Shown: one piece after another, positions 42,581 to 50,765 of the stretch
How the letters are laid out: each line of letters opens with the position of its first letter
How positions within the stretch are numbered: the first letter of the stretch is position 1
NCBI RefSeq assembly: GCF_024346135.1
Contig: NZ_JAGQCJ010000007.1
Coordinates: forward strand, 1-64,000
Length of the DNA stretch: 64,000 nt
Source of the DNA: Cyanobium sp. CH-040
Lineage (GTDB): Bacteria > Cyanobacteriota > Cyanobacteriia > PCC-6307 > Cyanobiaceae
Reading direction: 5' to 3'
Notes under the pieces: generated by a model
What the model was told of the DNA's origin: nothing
The model's database searches: none
Seen by the model: the letters and a program-made list of their open reading frames with translations, nothing else
Translations under genes and position numbers: made by a program

Positions 42581-43849
42581 TCAGGGCCCCAGCGCCCCCA
42601 CCGGCACCACGGAGACGCCGTCGGATCGCCGGTAGCCATAGCCGCTGCCGCACACCACCGCCAGGAAGGCAGGCTTGCCGGTGCGTCGGCTGTCGATCTG
42701 CTCGCGGAAGCGCAGCAGGCCGGCAGCGCCAGTCTCCACCTGCCCAGGCCCCAGTTTGATTTCGATCGCACCCCAGCGGCCGTCACGCAGCTCCACGATC
42801 GCGTCTACCTCAACGCCGTAGTTGTCGCGGTAGTGGAAAACCTGGCCATCGAGAGCCTGGGCGAGCACCCTCAGATCGCGCACCACGAGCGATTCAAACA
42901 GCAACCCCAGCCACTCCAGATCGTTGAGCAGACGCTGGGGGCTACCGCCCAGGGCAGCCACCGCCAGGGATGGATCGCAGAAGTGGCGACGTGGAGCCTG
43001 GCGCAGGGCGGCCTTGGAGCGCAGATGGGGCCGCCAGGCGGGTTGGTTTTCGATCACCATGAGCCGCTCCAGAGCCTGCAGATGGTCGGCCACGGTGCGT
43101 GGATCGAGAGGGCCATCGGCACCGCCGGCATCCGCCGCCAGGGTGGACAGGCTCACCTCTGTGGCCACATTGCGGCCGAGGGAACGCAGCAAGGCACCGA
43201 GACGCTGGGGATCGCGGCGGCGCCCATCCACGCGTTGCACATCCACCTGACGAACCTGCTCCAAGTAGTCGCGGGCGGCGCGGCAGGCGGCCGCCAGGGG
43301 CCGATCCACCTGGGCGGGCCAGCCGCCACGGCACACGAGCTCGGCGAGATCCGCCAGCGCCAACCCCGGATCAGCGCAGCTGGGGGGCTGCCCCTCCAGC
43401 AGCGCCGCCAGCGACACACCGCCCTGGCCGGCACCGCTCTCGCAGAGGGTCATGGGACGCAGCCGCAGAAAGGAGAAGCGGCCGGCGCCGGTGTGGCGAT
43501 CGGCCTCATCGGCTGGCACCGCCGAGCCTGTGAGCAGGAACTGCCCAGGCTCAGGGGACGCATCCACCGCCCGGCGAACCAGATTCCAGAGGGCGGGCTC
43601 CACCTGCCATTCATCAAGCAGACGCGGCCGGGCCCCCGCCAGCACCAGGGCAGGATCCACCGCCAGCGCCTGGCGGGCAGCGGTGTCCACATCCAGCAGC
43701 ACGGTGGAGGCGGCGAGCTGCTGTGCCATACAGGTCTTACCGCAGGCCTTGGGCCCCTCGATCACCACCGCGCCGGCGGAGGCCAGGCAAGCCTCAAGCT
43801 CTGCATCGGCGATGCGGGAACGGTAGGCAGAGCCAGCGCTGGAAGCCAC
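42581..43849 (-). CDS. P-loop ATPase with DUF4143 C-terminal domain
   Basis: 422 residues: Walker A GPKACGKT near residue 37, Walker B-like PRLLDEWQVEP, sensor-type QFLLTGSA, then the winged-helix part and the DUF4143 region ending with the nuclease-like VDAIVELRDGRWGAIEIKLG (PD-(D/E)xK arrangement). These AAA+ proteins are widespread and scattered by transfer; a role in defence or stress is suspected but not proven. Three bases precede the broken nucleotidyltransferase gene. Confidence 0.9.
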   Translation of the reverse strand: MASSAGSAYRSRIADAELEACLASAGAVVIEGPKACGKTCMAQQLAASTVLLDVDTAARQALAVDPALVLAGARPRLLDEWQVEPALWNLVRRAVDASPEPGQFLLTGSAVPADEADRHTGAGRFSFLRLRPMTLCESGAGQGGVSLAALLEGQPPSCADPGLALADLAELVCRGGWPAQVDRPLAAACRAARDYLEQVRQVDVQRVDGRRRDPQRLGALLRSLGRNVATEVSLSTLAADAGGADGPLDPRTVADHLQALERLMVIENQPAWRPHLRSKAALRQAPRRHFCDPSLAVAALGGSPQRLLNDLEWLGLLFESLVVRDLRVLAQALDGQVFHYRDNYGVEVDAIVELRDGRWGAIEIKLGPGQVETGAAGLLRFREQIDSRRTGKPAFLAVVCGSGYGYRRSDGVSVVPVGALGP

Positions 43850-44036
43850 GAAGGCGTCTCTCCGAGCAGTCTGATGCAGGAAATCTCGGAACTCTAATGC
43901 AGGAAAGAGCGGCTGTTGGATGCATGAAAAGGCGGCAGTCGGATGCCGGAAAAGGTGAGCACCTCTCTGGGCAGCTCCAGCCAGCCCCGCAGGGCCAGGT
44001 CCAGGTCCACCAGTAGCTGGACTCCAGCCGCCGGCG

Positions 44037-44332
44037 TCATCCGGTCCAGTCGCTCCAGTCGGGCACCTGCTCCGTGCCGTGCGGCTGCTCCGGCACCACG
44101 ATCAGCCCCGTGACCACCTCGCCGTAGGCCCGGCAAGGGGTACCGCTGGCCAGCCGATGGCCGGCAGTCCGGTGAGCAGGGGTTGGCTGGCCTCCAGCTC
44201 CCGGTAGAGGGCTCCGCCCTGGAGCATCCAGCCGTAGACGTTGCCGGGATAGCCAACGGCCCGCTCGCGGCTGCTCAGCTGGGCGGCGTAAACGCCCACG
44301 TCGATGCCGATCACCGGCACAGCAGCTGTCAC
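44037..44332 (-). pseudogene. Frameshifted short gene, unknown family
   Basis: From ATG 44332, which overlaps the stop of the hydrolase gene by 4 bp, the frame reads MTAAVPVIGIDVGVYAAQLS, PGNVYGWMLQGGALYRELEA; after about residue 60 the sense moves to another frame with RAYGEVVTGLIVVPEQPHGT and ends VPDWSDWTG. Joined, it would be ~98 residues. I do not recognise the family. A sequencing error would also explain the shift. Confidence 0.45.
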
Positions 44333-45117
44333 TGGAGAAAGTCGAGGATCGCTCGGTTGTACGCGTCGGGAAACTCGTCGAAGCCTGTGTGCGCGCCGCC
44401 CAGCATCCTCAAGGTTGCCCCTGGAATGGTCTTGGCGAGAACCTCGGCGTGATACGGCGGCAACAGATTGTCGTGGATGCCCGCGATGACCAGCGTCTGC
44501 GCCCGGATTTCACTTGCAGCCTCCCCTGTGTTGTACGCAAGCAAAGCCTCGGCCTGCCTGAGAAAGGCGTGGGCCTCCTGTGCATAGGGATTCGCCGCCA
44601 GCACCTGAATGAGCTTCTCGTAGACCGCATCGTTGTCATAGAAAGCGGGGCTGTAGCCCCAGCGCGACACGAAGCGGAGGATCTGCTCGAATGGCATGTC
44701 GGAACGCCGGATGTTCATCCAGTTCTGGATTGCCAGGCGAAAGAAGCCGTCGGCCTGGCATGTCGTCGACAGCAGAATCAGCTTGCGCACGCGCTGAGGC
44801 CGCGTGAGCGCAAAGTGCTGGGCGATCAGCCCGCCCATGCTCCAGCCGAGGACATGGGCGGAGTTGATCTGCAGGTGATCGAGCAGGGCCGCCAGGTCAT
44901 CGGCCATCCCGGCGATGCTGTAAGGCTGATCGGGCGCGCTCGTGCGCCCGGCGCCGCGGTTGTCATAGCAGATGACCCTGAAGCGCCTGCACAGGTCGGG
45001 AACCTGAGATCGCCACACCTGCAGATCCGCGCTCAGCCCGCAGATCAGAATCAGGGGCTCACCTGATCCTGCTTCTTCGTAGTACGTGACGATATCGCCA
45101 GTGTCAACAGTTGGCAT
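44329..45117 (-). CDS. Alpha/beta-hydrolase
   Basis: 262 residues. Oxyanion strand LILICGLSADLQVW, nucleophile elbow GWSMGG, acid in IAGIHDNLLPPYH and base in GGAHTGFDEFP give a complete Ser-Asp-His triad. The closest types are 3-oxoadipate enol-lactonase-like hydrolases, but substrate cannot be read. Confidence 0.92.
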   Translation of the reverse strand: MPTVDTGDIVTYYEEAGSGEPLILICGLSADLQVWRSQVPDLCRRFRVICYDNRGAGRTSAPDQPYSIAGMADDLAALLDHLQINSAHVLGWSMGGLIAQHFALTRPQRVRKLILLSTTCQADGFFRLAIQNWMNIRRSDMPFEQILRFVSRWGYSPAFYDNDAVYEKLIQVLAANPYAQEAHAFLRQAEALLAYNTGEAASEIRAQTLVIAGIHDNLLPPYHAEVLAKTIPGATLRMLGGAHTGFDEFPDAYNRAILDFLQ

Positions 45118-45243
45118 CTCGCACCTCGGTCAATGCGCTACCTAACGCTTGACATCACCAGCCCGCAAAGTGGCAATAGTGAGACCAGATCATCATGGTA
45201 GCGGGTCTGGTGGGTAGCAATGTTCTGCGGTCAGTCACTGATC

Positions 45244-45441
45244 TCAAGCGGAAGGTTCTATCGAGCCATCCAACAGAAGGCGGATAATCCGGCGTGCAAG
45301 TGGCTCCTTGATTTCTCGATGTCTGGGCACTGGCTGTGAGACACCTGAAGCGGGATTCCGATACCAATCGTGTTTGCCTCCGTGGCGCACGAGGACGCAT
45401 CCACCCTGCTCGATCGTCCTAATCAAATCAGCCCGCTTCAT
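45244..45441 (-). CDS. hicA: HicA-type mRNA interferase toxin
   Basis: 65 residues: MKRADLIRTIEQGGCVLVRH GGKHDWYRNP-type start, with the catalytic His in GGKHDWY and the tail PRHREIKEPLARRIIRLL. HicA is a dsRBD-fold ribonuclease. Its start codon lies in the first of three 23-bp repeats that separate it from hicB, so translation probably depends on re-initiation through two tiny ORFs. Confidence 0.9.
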   Translation of the reverse strand: MKRADLIRTIEQGGCVLVRHGGKHDWYRNPASGVSQPVPRHREIKEPLARRIIRLLLDGSIEPSA

Positions 45442-45496
45442 GGCATGACTTCAGCCCGCTTCATGGCATGACTTCAGCCCGCTTCATGGCATGACT
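45428..45496 (-). repeat. 3 x 23-bp perfect tandem repeat at the hicB-hicA junction
   Basis: Units 45428-45450, 45451-45473 and 45474-45496 are identical; on the minus strand each contains ATGCCATGAAGCGGGCTGA. Each unit carries the hicB stop/hicA start junction (CCATGA). Because 23 is not a multiple of three, the two extra units create two mini-ORFs reading MKRAEVMP and stopping, each overlapping the next ATG as ATGA, before the real hicA start. Confidence 0.95.
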
Positions 45497-45675
45497 AATT
45501 CACCGACCTTGCGAGCACCAGGAATATGTCCGCCTGAGAGGTCCAGGTAGAGATCCTTGAGATGCTCAACCAAGTCAGCGAGCGTGTCGCCTTGCGTCCA
45601 GTAATCAGGATATTCCTCAAGGTAGCCAAACCAGGAATCATCCTCATGCCAATGAACGTACTTGATCGTATGCAT
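45484..45675 (-). CDS. hicB: HicB-type antitoxin
   Basis: 63 residues: HWHEDDSWFGYLEEYPDYWT and LADLVEHLKDLYLDLSGGHI are the RNase-H-like HicB fold. It is short and lacks a clear C-terminal DNA-binding helix-turn-helix. The order hicB-hicA is the reverse of the usual hicA-hicB. Its stop lies in the third 23-bp repeat unit. Confidence 0.87.
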   Translation of the reverse strand: MHTIKYVHWHEDDSWFGYLEEYPDYWTQGDTLADLVEHLKDLYLDLSGGHIPGARKVGELVMP

Positions 45676-46014
45676 GGATTGCTCCTCCGGTTGCTGTCGA
45701 ACCAGGGTAATTTCAGTACTCTACTCAGGCCGTCCATGCTGCGGCCATTCCCACGCGCCAAGCAACGCAGCGCTTTGTGCCGCAGAACGCTCCATGGGAG
45801 ATTCCAGCTTCCACCGCTCCTCCCTGCGTTTGAGAGGATTTGATGCGGATCCGATCACCATCGGTTTGCTCGGATCCACAGTCAGCGCTCATCGGCTGGG
45901 CTGGAGACGCCCAGGGAGCGACGATTCAGCGTGTGGGTGTCGATCGACGTCTTCAGGCCGCTGCGGCCTAGCAGCAGCACAATGCCCATGGCCCTGCCGC
46001 CCGCACCGTCCCCG
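45676..46014. other. Gene-free stretch between hicB and the old yellow enzyme
   Basis: 339 bp, divergent intergenic. No convincing ORF or RNA gene; it should hold the promoters of both flanking genes. Confidence 0.45.
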
Positions 46015-47082
46015 ATGTCCAGTCTGTTCTCGCCGATGGCCCTGGGCTCGCTGGAGCTCCCGAACCGGATCTGGATGGCTCCCCTCACCCGCTGCCGGGC
46101 GGAGGAGGGCCATGTGCCCGGGGCGCTGATGGCCGAGTACTACGCGCAGCGGGCCAGCGCCGGGCTGATCATCGCCGAGGCCACCATGGCGATGGAGGGC
46201 CATTCGGCCTTCTGGCATGAGCCCGGCATCCACAGCCAGGCCCAGGTGGATGGCTGGCGGCTCACCACCGATGCGGTGCATCGCGCCGGCGGGCGCATCG
46301 TGCTGCAGATCTGGCACGGCGGTCGCGCCTGCCATCCGCTGCTCAACGGCGGCCGGGTGCCGGTGGCGCCGAGTCCGATCGCCATCAGCGGCGATACGGT
46401 GCGCACGCCTGAGGGCAAGCAGCCCTATGTGGTGCCGCGCGAACTGGGCGACGACGAGATTCCGGCGATCGTGAAGGGCTTCCGCCTGGCGGCGCGCAAC
46501 GCCATGGCCGCCGGCTTCGACGGCGTGGAGGTGCATGGCGCCAACGGCTACCTGCTCGATGCGTTCCTGCGCGACGGCAACAACCACCGCAGCGGCCCCT
46601 ACGGCGGGCCGATCGCGCACCGCGCCCGGCTGCTGCTGGAGGTGCTGGAGGCGGTGGCCGGCGAGACGCCGCTGATGGGCCTGCGCCTCTCGCCCCTGAA
46701 CAGCTTCAACGACATGGCCGACAGCGATCCGATCGGTCTGATCACCTGGCTGGCCCGGCGCCTCAACGATCTGCCCCTGGCCTATCTGCACCTGATGCGC
46801 GGCGATTTCCTGGGCCGCCAGCAGGGTGATGTGCTCAGCCCCGCCCGCGAGCACTACCGCGGCGTGCTGGTGAGCAACATGGGCTACGACGCCAGCGAGG
46901 CCGAGGCGGCCATCGCCGCCGGCACCGTGGATGCGGTGGCCTTCGGCACGGCCTTCCTGGCCAATCCCGATCTGCCCGAGCGCATTCGCCGCGGCGCTCC
47001 GCTCAACGAACCCGATCCGGCCACCTTCTACAGCCCCGGGCCGGCGGGCTACACCGACTACCCCACGCTCGCTCCGGCCTGA
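46015..47082 (+). CDS. Old yellow enzyme family flavin oxidoreductase
   Basis: 355 residues from ATG 46015 (MSSLFSPMALGSLELPNRIW); ATG 45982 would add 11 residues. FMN-barrel signatures: APLTRCRAEEGHVPG, LQIWHGGRACHPLL, GVEVHGANGYLLDAFLRDGN and NHRSGPYGGPIAHRARLLL, with late AFGTAFLANPDLPERI. It reduces activated alkenes or nitro compounds with NAD(P)H, like NemA or 12-oxophytodienoate reductase. Confidence 0.95.
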   Translation: MSSLFSPMALGSLELPNRIWMAPLTRCRAEEGHVPGALMAEYYAQRASAGLIIAEATMAMEGHSAFWHEPGIHSQAQVDGWRLTTDAVHRAGGRIVLQIWHGGRACHPLLNGGRVPVAPSPIAISGDTVRTPEGKQPYVVPRELGDDEIPAIVKGFRLAARNAMAAGFDGVEVHGANGYLLDAFLRDGNNHRSGPYGGPIAHRARLLLEVLEAVAGETPLMGLRLSPLNSFNDMADSDPIGLITWLARRLNDLPLAYLHLMRGDFLGRQQGDVLSPAREHYRGVLVSNMGYDASEAEAAIAAGTVDAVAFGTAFLANPDLPERIRRGAPLNEPDPATFYSPGPAGYTDYPTLAPA

Positions 47083-47484
47083 GGGAGGGTGGGTTCGATG
47101 GGTGGAGAGGCGCTCGCTGCGGGTGTCCACCTTACAGATCCTGCTCCACCAGGGCCTCGAACCGTCCTGGCTCGACGGCTTCCAGCAGGATCTGGTGATC
47201 CTTGACGAACTGTTCGAGATAAGCAGGCAACCGCTTAGGCAGGCACTTCAGAAAGTAGACGCTGTTTATCTAACGCTGCCCTGAGTGGCAAGCAAGGAAT
47301 AAATAGCGCAGGCAGTCAATTGATGGAGGACTGTCCACCCCAGGGGCTGGATAGACCACCTCCGTAGCTTATTGGCAGACAATCATCCGTTGAAGATAAA
47401 GATCGGCTCCGTAAAGGCGCTCGCGTAGACAAGACAGTTTCGACAGTTAAAATGCTGGGGGCGTATCTAAGTCGCACACTTGCG
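47083..47484. other. Gene-poor stretch with a short gene remnant
   Basis: 402 bp. On the minus strand, ending at 47132, about 44 sense codons read FLKCLPKRLPAYLEQFVKDH then QILLEAVEPGRFEALVEQDL and stop; upstream there is a stop (TAG) and no start, so this is a 3' remnant of an unidentified gene. The rest shows no feature and becomes AT-rich towards the HNH gene. Confidence 0.45.
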
Positions 47485-48072
47485 CTAAATGGGGCAAGTT
47501 ACGAACCAGCGCTCCCAGCCACCTGGGTTACTCTCATCATCGGTATAGTCATACCACTCACATCCAATCTCGAGCTCATCCCTATCCCTCTTCCCCAAGA
47601 GCCCAACACTTACTGTGATCCCGGTTCCTCCCAGATCAAATGGAAAGAACTCATCTGGCTGGTAACAGTGCCTTTTTATGTATACCTGTCTTGCATTTTC
47701 TTTGTAGGCTAGCGGAATCGTATTGAGCCAGTCAACAAACAGTGCATCTCTCTTTCTTTGATTACACTTCCTGCAACACCAGATAAGATTGTCTGGATGA
47801 TCCCATCCCCCTCGTGCTCTTGGGTCCATATGATCTCTCTCTAGGTAATGCGAGAATGCCTTGCCAGCCGGGGGGATTGGAATTTTAACATCACAGTATA
47901 TACAGCTGTCCCTGCCTTCCAGCAGCTCAAAGATTGTCTTTCTAATTCCAGTCGCATAGCATGTATGGCATTTATTGCCGCGTGGATTATGGAGGCCGTT
48001 GGCCTTGACAAACTCCTCAATCGGCTTTAGTTGCTTGCAATGCTTGCAGAGCTTATTCGGTCGACTTGGCAT
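47485..48072 (-). CDS. HNH endonuclease
   Basis: 195 residues from ATG 48072 (MPSRPNKLCKHCKQLKPIEE); a TTG at 48144 could add 24. Two zinc-knuckle regions: CKHCKQLKP with CHTCYATG, and CIYCDVKI with CCRKC. The HNH core is YLERDHMDPRARGGWDHPDN then LIWCCRKCNQRKRD. AT-rich coding unlike its core neighbours. It could be a restriction or homing-type nuclease. Confidence 0.88.
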   Translation of the reverse strand: MPSRPNKLCKHCKQLKPIEEFVKANGLHNPRGNKCHTCYATGIRKTIFELLEGRDSCIYCDVKIPIPPAGKAFSHYLERDHMDPRARGGWDHPDNLIWCCRKCNQRKRDALFVDWLNTIPLAYKENARQVYIKRHCYQPDEFFPFDLGGTGITVSVGLLGKRDRDELEIGCEWYDYTDDESNPGGWERWFVTCPI

Positions 48073-48225
48073 GCCAATACTTACTGAGAGCTTGAGTATT
48101 CTTGATAACCTATCAAGTCCTGCATCTGTCTGTCTAACGCTCAAGATCAGAAGCGGGCAGGATGCTTCGCATAGATTAAGCTCTCTGCACCCGTCTTCTG
48201 CATCTTGATGTTGGGAGGATGGTGG

Positions 48226-49011
48226 CTATCCTGCTAAAGTATGCCACCTAGAAGTATAAGCTCGGCAGGTGCGCCTAAGCATCTCTTCGTACTGTCCATC
48301 AACGTTAATGCCAAATGGATTTTCTCGCTCGACTCGCGGAGGATTTACATTATCGACGAAGACAGGTTCAATGAGAAGAAAGTCAAAACCTAGTTCGTGA
48401 GTAAATCCCCTCTCTTTGACCGGCAGCGTTCGCATCATTTCTATAGTCTTAGTCGCGGCATCAAGCGAATTCGGTTTTGTTCCAAACTCTTCCCAGAGCT
48501 TCTGGTCACCCGACGAAAGCCTGGGCAAGACATCACGGTCGAAGTCAATTCCCAAAATCTGGCACTTGCGCTTTACGGCATCAGGAATATTAACGTATTG
48601 AATCCCAGTCCCTACGAGAACATGCCCTAAGACAATTGCCTCAGGCTTCTTTGTTTGCAAGAGGTTGACAAAGTCAGACAAGTCGCTCTGTCTATTCTTT
48701 CTGTTTTTGCCATGTGCCGTAATAACCGACTTGTTTTCCATGCACAATCTGGCTCGTTCAAGCGCTGGGTCGCCATCGGCATCACTTACTTCATAAATCA
48801 TCAGATCGACCTTGTGAGTTAGTCCTGGCACATCCACATTAAGGCGATACTCTACTTTGGCGTTCTCAATATCATTGGCAAGGGCTGGGCACTCCTTAAG
48901 GAGATCCAAGATGAAGTGATTGCAGATGATGTCTGAATGACGTGCCGATCTATGATCATGGTACCTGTCTTGCTGAATTCGCTCTACTACTCGGTCGGCT
49001 GGCGTGATCAT
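48226..49011 (-). CDS. Restriction endonuclease-like protein (PD-(D/E)xK)
   Basis: 261 residues. The putative nuclease core is KVDLMIYEVSDADGDPAL followed by LCMENKSVITAHG, i.e. D-x(n)-ENK. It overlaps the DNA methyltransferase by 4 bp downstream of it, the standard layout of a restriction-modification pair, so I call it the cognate restriction enzyme. The sequence specificity is unknown. Coding sequence is AT-rich. Confidence 0.78.
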   Translation of the reverse strand: MITPADRVVERIQQDRYHDHRSARHSDIICNHFILDLLKECPALANDIENAKVEYRLNVDVPGLTHKVDLMIYEVSDADGDPALERARLCMENKSVITAHGKNRKNRQSDLSDFVNLLQTKKPEAIVLGHVLVGTGIQYVNIPDAVKRKCQILGIDFDRDVLPRLSSGDQKLWEEFGTKPNSLDAATKTIEMMRTLPVKERGFTHELGFDFLLIEPVFVDNVNPPRVERENPFGINVDGQYEEMLRRTCRAYTSRWHTLAG

Positions 49012-50432
49012 GCTACTTTCAGCACCTCAGCCCTCATTGACTTCTGCACTCGCCGAAGGCTTAGATTTGTAATTTGGTCTTCTAAGAGATTGTGAGCCAA
49101 ATGTTCGGGTATGGGGAGGCGCTTGAGCACTGAGCTTTGGATTCTCAAAAAGCCATTGGCAGCCCGTTGAGCGTTGGACGATAGCCATGACTTAGCTGGA
49201 TCTGAGTTTAGGAACTCAGCCAAGAGATATAAGTGCCTCGGATTACTTGGAACGATATAGTAGACTGAATGCCGTGGAACTACAAGGCCTTCTTGATCTA
49301 TCCAAAATACAGGATCATCACAGATGTCCTTGCAGAGTATCTTTGGGCGTAGCAAGTCGCTCATCTGCGGTGCATCATGAAAGGCATGCCATGGTTTGCG
49401 TTGTGTGCAAGAACGCATGGCAAGTCTCGACTTAATATCAGATCGACTAAGATAAGTGCCTAGCTCACCAATATCCTCTAGACTTTGCAGCCGAGACTCT
49501 ATCGTATAGGGAATAAGAATCACAGAAGATGTCTTGACTGTAGATGTTGTGGGCTGCAATTGCCTGCCTGATATCGTGGGCCAAGCATGCTGCGCAAGAT
49601 TCTCAGGCAGCTCATTGAGCTCTTTCACGAAGACGGCATCAGCGCCTGTGGCAATGCCACAGCTAATTCGATGGCAAAAATCGACTAGACGAAGAGTCCC
49701 CGTAACTTCAGATAGTTTTCTGCTTGACAAGAGATGGCGCCAACTCTCACCAGTATTCGGCAATACAGTGGTAAACCTTGCGCCGTCTCGACTCCGGATG
49801 ACTGTATTGTCAGTTGTTGCTGAGATTCTTACTCTTGATATTGTCGGATACGTGGTTCGCCCAGGAAATTCATTTTCTTGGAGAAGGATAATATCAGTAA
49901 TAGCGTGTGATGCCAGGAGCTTCCGCACTTCCGAACCTGCTTGCACGTAGGTAAATTTCTCAGGTGTAATAAAAACAAGCGTACTATCTTTTTTGCAAAG
50001 CGAGATTGCCCTTTCAATGAAAAGCATGTACAGATCAAATCTGCCTACGGCACATTTATAGTGGTTACGGAACTGCCGTTTCTCTGCTTCTGTGAGGGAT
50101 AGTATTGACACGTAAGGAGGATTTCCAATGACATACTCAAAAGGCCCCTTTACTTTGTCAAGCAAGAAGTCACTGGTGATGATCTCAATCTGTGGTATAG
50201 CCGCGAACTTCTTTCTTGCTTTCTCTGCTCTTTCAACGTCAAGCTCAACTCCTGTGATTTGAGGCGTCTTTACATTGTTGGCCTCGCACCACCTGAGTAT
50301 TCCGTCAATAAAGGCACCGGGTCCACAACCAGGATCAAGTATCCTATCGGTCTCGTCCGGCCATTTCTCCCTAAACAGTAGTTCCACCATCAGATCAACG
50401 GTGGTCGATTGCGTGGGCACGAAACCGCGCAT
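49008..50432 (-). CDS. N6-adenine DNA methyltransferase (Eco57I/class I type)
   Basis: 474 residues. SAM-binding motif I is DRILDPGCGPGAFIDGIL, the catalytic motif IV is VIGNPPYVSIL, and a target-recognition region follows (~250-450). The N-terminus MRGFVPTQSTTVDLMVELLF is typical of Eco57I-like modification enzymes. With the PD-(D/E)xK protein it forms a type II restriction-modification system. AT-rich composition points to transfer. Confidence 0.94.
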   Translation of the reverse strand: MRGFVPTQSTTVDLMVELLFREKWPDETDRILDPGCGPGAFIDGILRWCEANNVKTPQITGVELDVERAEKARKKFAAIPQIEIITSDFLLDKVKGPFEYVIGNPPYVSILSLTEAEKRQFRNHYKCAVGRFDLYMLFIERAISLCKKDSTLVFITPEKFTYVQAGSEVRKLLASHAITDIILLQENEFPGRTTYPTISRVRISATTDNTVIRSRDGARFTTVLPNTGESWRHLLSSRKLSEVTGTLRLVDFCHRISCGIATGADAVFVKELNELPENLAQHAWPTISGRQLQPTTSTVKTSSVILIPYTIESRLQSLEDIGELGTYLSRSDIKSRLAMRSCTQRKPWHAFHDAPQMSDLLRPKILCKDICDDPVFWIDQEGLVVPRHSVYYIVPSNPRHLYLLAEFLNSDPAKSWLSSNAQRAANGFLRIQSSVLKRLPIPEHLAHNLLEDQITNLSLRRVQKSMRAEVLKVA

Positions 50433-50597
50433 GCAATGCCCTCAGATGATGGGATCTTACCTGGGATGGAGCCTAGGGTCGGTCTATGGTGACTGCCTGC
50501 CTCAAAATCTCGGTTTCAGGCAGGGGAAGCGCTCGCTTCCATTCCGCCCAACTAGTCATTGGACGGTTCCGTAAACCAAGGGAAGAGCCTCCCCCCT

Positions 50598-50699
50598 GTC
50601 CGATAACCACACCGCAATCATGGCTCAGTGATCCACAAAACCCAGCTAGGGCATCGCTTCTCGCTTCGACATTCAAAAGAGTAGGGGTGGTTATCGGAC
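50598..50699. repeat. 102-bp element with 13-bp perfect terminal inverted repeats
   Basis: GTCCGATAACCAC (50598-50610) and GTGGTTATCGGAC (50687-50699) are perfect inverses, 76 bases apart, in the 333-bp gap between the methyltransferase and the GMC gene. No target-site duplication is visible. It may be a MITE-like insertion or a long hairpin. The remaining 50433-50765 bases hold no gene. Confidence 0.6.
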
Positions 50700-50765
50700 C
50701 CGAGAACCAATGGTGCAGAGGGCTACAGAACACCCGGGGCGATGTCTCAAGCGTGGAAACAAACC

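Noticed and set aside
44037-44332. Reading the fragment as gamma-glutamylcyclotransferase or ASCH domain
   Set aside because: The visible residues do not show the key motifs of either family, so I left the family open.
45428-45496. CRISPR-like repeat
   Set aside because: Units are directly adjacent with no spacers, and there are only three; they are a tandem duplication of the hicBA junction.
47340-47460. Possible tRNA or structured RNA in the gap after the old yellow enzyme
   Set aside because: No cloverleaf with a TTCGA-type T-loop or CCA-stem pairing could be drawn; nothing supports an RNA gene.
50598-50699. Inverted repeat as intrinsic terminator
   Set aside because: The 76-base loop is too long and no T-run follows either arm.
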